Shown here: piece after piece, positions 14,279 to 18,256 of the stretch | Layout of the letters: each line of letters opens with the position of its first letter | How positions within the stretch are numbered: the stretch's first letter is position 1 | Source of the DNA: Candidatus Omnitrophota bacterium | GTDB taxonomy: Bacteria; Omnitrophota; Gorgyraeia; B26-G9 | Direction of reading: 5' to 3' | DNA length: 18,256 bases | Assembly: GCA_022013205.1 (NCBI GenBank) | Contig: JAKLQT010000010.1 | Location: forward strand, 1-18,256 | Notes under the pieces: generated by a model | The model's input: only the letters and a program-made list of their open reading frames with translations | Database searches by the model: none | Told to the model about the DNA's origin: nothing | Program-made: the position numbers and the translations under genes

Positions 14279-15361
14279 CTAGCATGGCTTTTCATGCGTC
14301 TCGCTTTTCGCTGCTTTATCTTTTATTCCGCAAAGCGCTGAATCTACCATCTTAGTAAGTTGAATTATAGAATTAATATTTTCTTTATTGAACTTATGCC
14401 TGGGGTTTTCTGTACTAAGGTTCAGTACTCCGAAAACGCTTTCCCCTGTTTTGATCGGAACCATTAAAGAAGCGCTCAACCCGGGCTTATGCAAACGAGA
14501 TAGCAAGCGCGGATTCTTAAAGCTCTTATCTATAAATAAAATCTTATCTTCCCTGGCTGCCCAGCCGGCTAACCCTTCTCCGAGCTTAACCTCTGTCTTT
14601 GCGGCCACATCTTCAGGTATGCCTTTGGAAAGCTTGATAGAAAGCGTCTTTGCTTCATCGTCAACTACCATTATAGAGCCGCGTTCTGCCTTGACTCCCT
14701 CGCCTGCTGTTTCAAGCAAGGCCTGCAGCATTTTATCTATATAAAAAGGCACTTCTGTTTTCATTAACTCCAGGCTGTTTTTTTTCTGCGCGTTTCTTTC
14801 CATCTTTTCGACTCCGGTTTCGATCATAAAATCAGCTATCTCCTTAAAAAGTTTTACTATTGACCTTATCGAACTAAAAGAAAACACCCTTATCTGTTCA
14901 ACGCTTTCAATCACGCTGCTTATATCAAGGCCCAACAGCTTACACATATTAAAATATTCAGGATAGGTTTTTCGCTTGCCCAGAAGTACCGGCCCAATAA
15001 CAATATAAGCTCTGACAAAGGCCTTTGCGGATTCTACAGGAATCACTACCCGGTTGGCATGAAAATCGCATGAATCATAATAGATCTGAGATTCAAGATC
15101 AATAAAAAACTGCGGATTATTAAGAAGATTATCCCCAGACATCGGCTTCGGAGAAAACACCAGGCAGTCTTTACATTTAAAATATGCTTTCGGCGATGAA
15201 GAAATATTTTCAAAACAGTACTTATGAGGATTACTTAACGCACTTAGCGGCGCGCCATCAGCATCAATAACCCTGACCCCTGTTCTGATAACCTCGGAAA
15301 AATAATTCTGGATCACCTGCCATTTTTTTTCATCTATTAATTCAAGAAACCCAGTTTCCAT
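14279..15361 (-). CDS. PocR-domain plus GAF-domain sensory protein
   Basis: A 360-aa soluble sensor with no output domain. Residues about 5-150 match the PocR sensory domain known from PduO/propanediol regulators and other one- and two-component proteins; the family is thought to bind small ligands. Four cysteines, C49, C63, C66 and C98, plus His101 (CDFH) sit in this part and could bind a metal or cluster. A helical linker (about 165-200) leads to a GAF domain (about 205-345; GSIMVVDDEAKTLSI, KLGEGLAGWAA, SLMVPIKTGESVFGVLNLS). It lies 45 bp behind the sigma-54 regulator, with AGGGTG just before the ATG at 15361, so it is probably co-transcribed and may feed a second signal to the kinase or regulator. 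The last few codons and the TAG stop run into the repeat mosaic, so the C-terminus may be recent. Confidence 0.83.
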   Translation of the reverse strand: METGFLELIDEKKWQVIQNYFSEVIRTGVRVIDADGAPLSALSNPHKYCFENISSSPKAYFKCKDCLVFSPKPMSGDNLLNNPQFFIDLESQIYYDSCDFHANRVVIPVESAKAFVRAYIVIGPVLLGKRKTYPEYFNMCKLLGLDISSVIESVEQIRVFSFSSIRSIVKLFKEIADFMIETGVEKMERNAQKKNSLELMKTEVPFYIDKMLQALLETAGEGVKAERGSIMVVDDEAKTLSIKLSKGIPEDVAAKTEVKLGEGLAGWAAREDKILFIDKSFKNPRLLSRLHKPGLSASLMVPIKTGESVFGVLNLSTENPRHKFNKENINSIIQLTKMVDSALCGIKDKAAKSETHEKPC

Positions 15362-15406
15362 TACACCCTGCTAGCTAAATAGTTAATATCATAAATTAGT
15401 CTTTAT

Positions 15407-16831
15407 TTATCTTCCGCTGCCTCGTTTTATTCCATAAGTCTTCATCTTATTATAAAGCGTAGTCCTGTTAATACCTAAATACGCCGCGGTTCTTGTGCAA
15501 TTCCAGTTTGTATGGGCTAAGGCATCTGCAATAATATCTCTTTCCGGATGTTTTAAAGCGGATTTTAATGAAAAGCAGTCTTTGTCCGTTCTGGACTGTG
15601 TTTCGCAGTTTGATACTTTTATGCTATCCGGCAGGTCTTTTTGCTGCAGGCAATTACCTCTTACCAGGATGCATGCTCTTTCTACTGTATTTTCAAGCTC
15701 TCTGATATTACCCGGCCAGGAATACCGCATAAGCATATCCATAGCATCTTGAGCTACGCTTTCAATTATACCGCCGTTCCTGGTGGTCCTTATCAGATTA
15801 TATTTATCCAGAAAATGCTGCACTAATAGCGGTATATCTCCTGTGCGTTCACACAAAGCAGGAAGATCGATATTTATAACATTCAAGCGCCAGAACAAAT
15901 CGCCTCGAAAACTTCCCCGTTTAACCAGCTCCTCAAGCTTCTGGTTAGTCGCGGCAATAACCCTTACGTCTGCTGTGAGTGTTTTAACATCACCAACGCG
16001 TTCATAATCCCCCTCTTCCAATATTCTAAGAAGTTTTACCTGTAAACTTGACGAGCAGGTATCGATTTCATCAAGCAAAATCGTTCCGCCGTTTGCCAGT
16101 TCAAACCTGCCTGCCCTGTCTTTTATTGCCCCGGTAAAAGCACCTTTTACATGCCCGAACAATTCACTTTCAAGCAAAGTTTCCGGAAGAGCACCGCAGC
16201 TTATCTCTATAAACGGATGAGAGCAGCGCTGCGCGTCCGCCTGATGGATAGACTGAGCGATCATTCTTTTTCCGGTCCCGCTTTCTCCGTGAATAAGCAC
16301 AGTTGAAGATGTATCCGCGATAGCTTCAATCATGGAATAGATTTTTCTCATTTTTTCATCTTTACCCAATACTTTGAAAAACTTATGACTACTTGATTCA
16401 TGCTTTTGCGGCAAAACAGCCATTTTATTACTGCTGCCGTTACCATTACCGTTTTCAATAGCAGAGGTTCCGTTATTATCGATTTTTTTAAGCAGATCTG
16501 TGATCTGGGAATCCTCAAAAGGCTTGGAGATATAATCTACCGCGCCGAGTCTCATTGCCTCAACCGCGTTCTCGATCTGGCCGTACGCGCTCATCAAAAC
16601 AACCTGGGTGCGCGGATACTGCTTTTTGACTTGCCTGAGAAGTTCCATGCCCCCGAGATTAGGCATTTTCATATCTGTCATAATAATATCGACGGAATAA
16701 TTTTTAAGAATCTCCAGAGCCTGCACACCGTCTTTGGCAGTAGTTACATTGTAACCCTGATACCGCAGCGTTTCTTTTAATGATTGACGCACCAACGGTT
16801 CATCATCGGTAACAAGTATATGTGTCTTCAT
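15407..16831 (-). CDS. NtrC-family sigma-54-dependent response regulator
   Basis: A 474-aa transcription activator with three domains. The receiver (1-115) has the acidic pair D9/D10, phospho-acceptor Asp53 in MTDMKMPN, Ser81 and Lys103. A linker with an NGNGNGSSN run (about 128-135) leads to the AAA+ domain (about 155-395). That domain has Walker A GESGTGKR (182-189; the last residue is usually E), the sigma-54-contacting GAFTGA loop (230-235), Walker B GGTILLDEID (248-257) and the WPGNIREL motif (372-379). The C-terminal Fis-type helix-turn-helix (about 440-466) contains RTAAYLGINRTTLYNKM. It shares an ATGA overlap with the kinase gene and has a strong AGGAGG 7-8 nt before its ATG. It should activate sigma-54 promoters when phosphorylated by that kinase. 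No target -24/-12 promoter was found in the window. Confidence 0.95.
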   Translation of the reverse strand: MKTHILVTDDEPLVRQSLKETLRYQGYNVTTAKDGVQALEILKNYSVDIIMTDMKMPNLGGMELLRQVKKQYPRTQVVLMSAYGQIENAVEAMRLGAVDYISKPFEDSQITDLLKKIDNNGTSAIENGNGNGSSNKMAVLPQKHESSSHKFFKVLGKDEKMRKIYSMIEAIADTSSTVLIHGESGTGKRMIAQSIHQADAQRCSHPFIEISCGALPETLLESELFGHVKGAFTGAIKDRAGRFELANGGTILLDEIDTCSSSLQVKLLRILEEGDYERVGDVKTLTADVRVIAATNQKLEELVKRGSFRGDLFWRLNVINIDLPALCERTGDIPLLVQHFLDKYNLIRTTRNGGIIESVAQDAMDMLMRYSWPGNIRELENTVERACILVRGNCLQQKDLPDSIKVSNCETQSRTDKDCFSLKSALKHPERDIIADALAHTNWNCTRTAAYLGINRTTLYNKMKTYGIKRGSGR

Positions 16832-17967
16832 ATCAACCCTCCTGATGGGATTTTAACTGTAAATTTAGTTCCACTTCCAGACACGCTTTCCATTTCAATT
16901 TTTCCCTTATAGCAATCAATAATTTCCTTAACAATAGCCAGCCCCAAACCCTTGCCATTGGATTTTGTTGTAAAAAAAGGCTCAAATATTTTATTTCTCA
17001 GCTCCTCGTCAACACCGCTTCCTGAATCTATAAAATCAATACAAATATGGCCGTTACTGCGGTAATCCTTTATAATAATTTTCCCGTCTTTATCAATGGC
17101 ATCAAGCGAGTTTTTAACAAAATTCATAAAAACCTGCTCAAGCCCGCAATCATTTATTTTCGGCAGATCTTTCTCAAGCCGCAACTGTATCTCTACGTTT
17201 TTACAATACGCTTCATTCCGGTTGAAAGAAACTACTTTTTCCAATAGCGCGTTTATATCCACTTTTTGCCGCATTAATGGGCTATGGTTTCTATCTCCGG
17301 CAAAAGAAAACGCGAGCATAGACTTGATAATGCCGGCCATTCTTTTTAAACCGGACTGTATCTCAAGCAAATATTCTCTTAAAACATCATTTTGATCTCC
17401 CACACAGCTTAAACAAAGCCTCGTATAACGCATAACCCCGTCAAGAGGATTATTAAGTTCATGGGCAACAGATGAGGCAAACTTTGTCACTGCTGTCGAA
17501 TCCTTAAAACATTGGAGCTGTTTTTCAAGATGCTCACAATGAATATTTTTTTCAATAGTTTTTGCTGCGCTCATGGCAATAGCACTGACAAAAGAAAGTT
17601 CTTTTAATGTAAACGGCTTTTCGTTATTCTTTTCTGTTATATTTATTACCCCCAGAAGCTTCCCTGAATATATTAATGGTACAGATAAAAAAGAATTAGT
17701 GCGGTAATCCTTCTGTCGGCATCGATCCTTTACAAAGTTTTCCTTGCTCACATCTTCGACTAAAAGCGGCCTTCTCTGCTCAGCCACAAAGCCTGATATC
17801 CCCTCTCCAAACCTTAGGCGCTTACCCAGGATTGAATATTCTTTTCTGCCTCTGGCAGCACGCACAATAATTTCCCTGCTATTATTAGAAACAAGCAATA
17901 TTGAACCGCTATTGGATTCTAAAATATCAAGGCACTGATTAAGTATAGATTCTAAATATTCCTGCAT
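16828..17967 (-). CDS. Cytoplasmic GAF-domain sensor histidine kinase
   Basis: A 379-aa histidine kinase without a membrane segment. A GAF domain spans about 5-140 (LRFGEGISGFVAEQRRPLLVED, SFLSVPLIYSGKLLGVINITE). It is followed by the dimerisation/phospho-acceptor region with His169 in SVAHELNNPLDGVMRY. The ATPase domain has the N-box QVFMNFVKNSLDAI (279-292), DSGSGV (314-319), FEPFFTT (328-334) and GKGLGLAI (338-345). The HELNNPL pattern is typical of NtrB/AtoS-type kinases that partner sigma-54 activators, which agrees with the NtrC-type gene overlapping its stop codon by ATGA. The ATG at 17967 has AGGA about 5 nt upstream. Signal input is presumably intracellular and bound by the GAF domain; the ligand is unknown. 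Confidence 0.95.
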   Translation of the reverse strand: MQEYLESILNQCLDILESNSGSILLVSNNSREIIVRAARGRKEYSILGKRLRFGEGISGFVAEQRRPLLVEDVSKENFVKDRCRQKDYRTNSFLSVPLIYSGKLLGVINITEKNNEKPFTLKELSFVSAIAMSAAKTIEKNIHCEHLEKQLQCFKDSTAVTKFASSVAHELNNPLDGVMRYTRLCLSCVGDQNDVLREYLLEIQSGLKRMAGIIKSMLAFSFAGDRNHSPLMRQKVDINALLEKVVSFNRNEAYCKNVEIQLRLEKDLPKINDCGLEQVFMNFVKNSLDAIDKDGKIIIKDYRSNGHICIDFIDSGSGVDEELRNKIFEPFFTTKSNGKGLGLAIVKEIIDCYKGKIEMESVSGSGTKFTVKIPSGGLI

Positions 17968-17980
17968 AATTCCTATCTAT

Positions 17981-18012
17981 CCTGTTTGCGGGTTTACGCG
18001 TTTGCGCGTTTT
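17981..18012 (-). repeat. 8-bp-period GC repeat upstream of the histidine kinase gene
   Basis: Four phased 8-mers on the plus strand: cctgtttg, cgggttta, cgcgtttg, cgcgtttt. On the minus strand they read as CGCGNAAA-type units, the same consensus as the array at 11363-11386. Confidence 0.65.
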
Positions 18013-18104
18013 TCTATTTACTTTTTACTTTTACCTTTTTACTTCTTACTTAAAATTTCGTCCCTCGTCTTAGCCTCGCCGCTTTCCGGCGGGCGATCGT
18101 CCCT

Positions 18105-18163
18105 CGTCCCTCGGACTTCGGATGCTTTTTGCAGCCTGCAGCTTTTATCGTTTTTCTATGAGC
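18105..18163. repeat. 60-bp dispersed repeat, copy 2
   Basis: A 59-bp copy of the element at 14206-14265, differing by one substitution (cctgcagc for cctgtagc) and one T. Relative to copy 1, the flanking sequence contains an extra segment of about 38 bp that ends in a duplicated cgtccctcg. Confidence 0.85.
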
Positions 18164-18256
18164 TAAGAGCTATGAGCCAAGCGCGAAGCGCTTTCTGCTT
18201 TATGCCATGAGCTAAGAGCTATGAGCCAAGCGCGAAGCGCTTTCTGCTTTATGCCA
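18158..18256. repeat. Exact 49-bp tandem duplication, open at the window edge
   Basis: Unit 1 is 18158-18206 and unit 2 is 18207-18255, identical by eye over all 49 bases; 18256 is the first base of a possible third unit. Each unit begins atgagctaagagctatgagc, contains the hairpin aagcgc-gaa-gcgctt and ends ctgctttatgcc. Copy number cannot be judged because the window stops here. Confidence 0.9.

Larger units (their letters stand above)
17968..18256. other. Gene-free repeat-rich region upstream of the histidine kinase
   Basis: No gene is seen. In plus-strand order it has the 8-bp-period array (17981-18012), a 24-mer shared with 7534-7557 (18021-18044), a small hairpin cgccg-ctttc-cggcg (18077-18091), the duplicated cgtccctcg words, the 60-bp element (18105-18163) and the 49-bp tandem repeat. 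The operon's promoter should lie here but no convincing -35/-10 pair was found. Confidence 0.7.

Noticed and set aside
17986..18210. 74-codon open frame on the plus strand in the repeat region
   Set aside because: It is formed entirely from the repeat mosaic (pyrimidine words and the first 49-bp unit) and gives a low-complexity product.
18158..18256. Possible start of a CRISPR array
   Set aside because: The two 49-bp units are directly adjacent and identical throughout, with no unique spacers, and no cas gene is nearby.

Overview
The window looks like part of a Gram-negative bacterial genome of moderate GC (low to mid 40s % by eye). The Gram-negative call rests on two adjacent LPS-core-type glycosyltransferases (GT9 and GT2), an OppBCDF-type peptide transporter and a sigma-54-dependent two-component regulator. 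Two genes are of kinds better known from archaea: a Hel308-like Ski2 helicase and a PAC2-family protein. This mix, plus the repeat-filled spacers, would suit an uncultured PVC-type lineage such as Omnitrophota. That placement is inference only; no rRNA or marker protein is present.

Layout. (1) 69-3415, minus strand: a compact Mrp/Mbh-type cation/proton antiporter cluster, transcribed as mbhD-mbhE fusion, mrpB, mrpC, mrpD, mrpE. Large MrpA, MrpF and MrpG are not in the window. (2) 3420-3572: spacer with a clear rho-independent terminator for the next unit. (3) 3573-10582, minus strand: PAC2 protein, oppB, oppC, oppD, oppF (TTG start), GT9 heptosyltransferase-like and GT2 WaaE-like genes. No substrate-binding protein is present, and two spacers of about 215 bp full of repeats interrupt the opp genes. 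(4) 10604-10863: divergent promoter region. (5) 10864-13547, plus strand: a DUF4254-like protein and the Hel308-like helicase. (6) 13548-14278: 731 bp without a gene, filled with short repeats and a 9-bp-stem hairpin. (7) 14279-17967, minus strand: a cytoplasmic GAF histidine kinase, an NtrC-type sigma-54 activator and a PocR-GAF sensor protein. (8) 17968-18256: repeats again, ending in an exact 49-bp tandem duplication cut by the window edge.

How the genes work together. The Mrp/Mbh genes should form a membrane ion-translocating module. OppBCDF should import peptides or similar solutes, and its transcription unit runs on into cell-envelope glycan genes. The kinase and regulator form a complete phosphorelay; the PocR-GAF protein in the same unit probably supplies a further ligand input. 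Its target promoters are not visible here.

The most unusual feature is the set of intergenic spacers. The same short words recur in five or more of them, always pyrimidine-rich on the plus strand whatever the gene direction. Two near-identical 60-bp copies flank the two-component operon as direct repeats.
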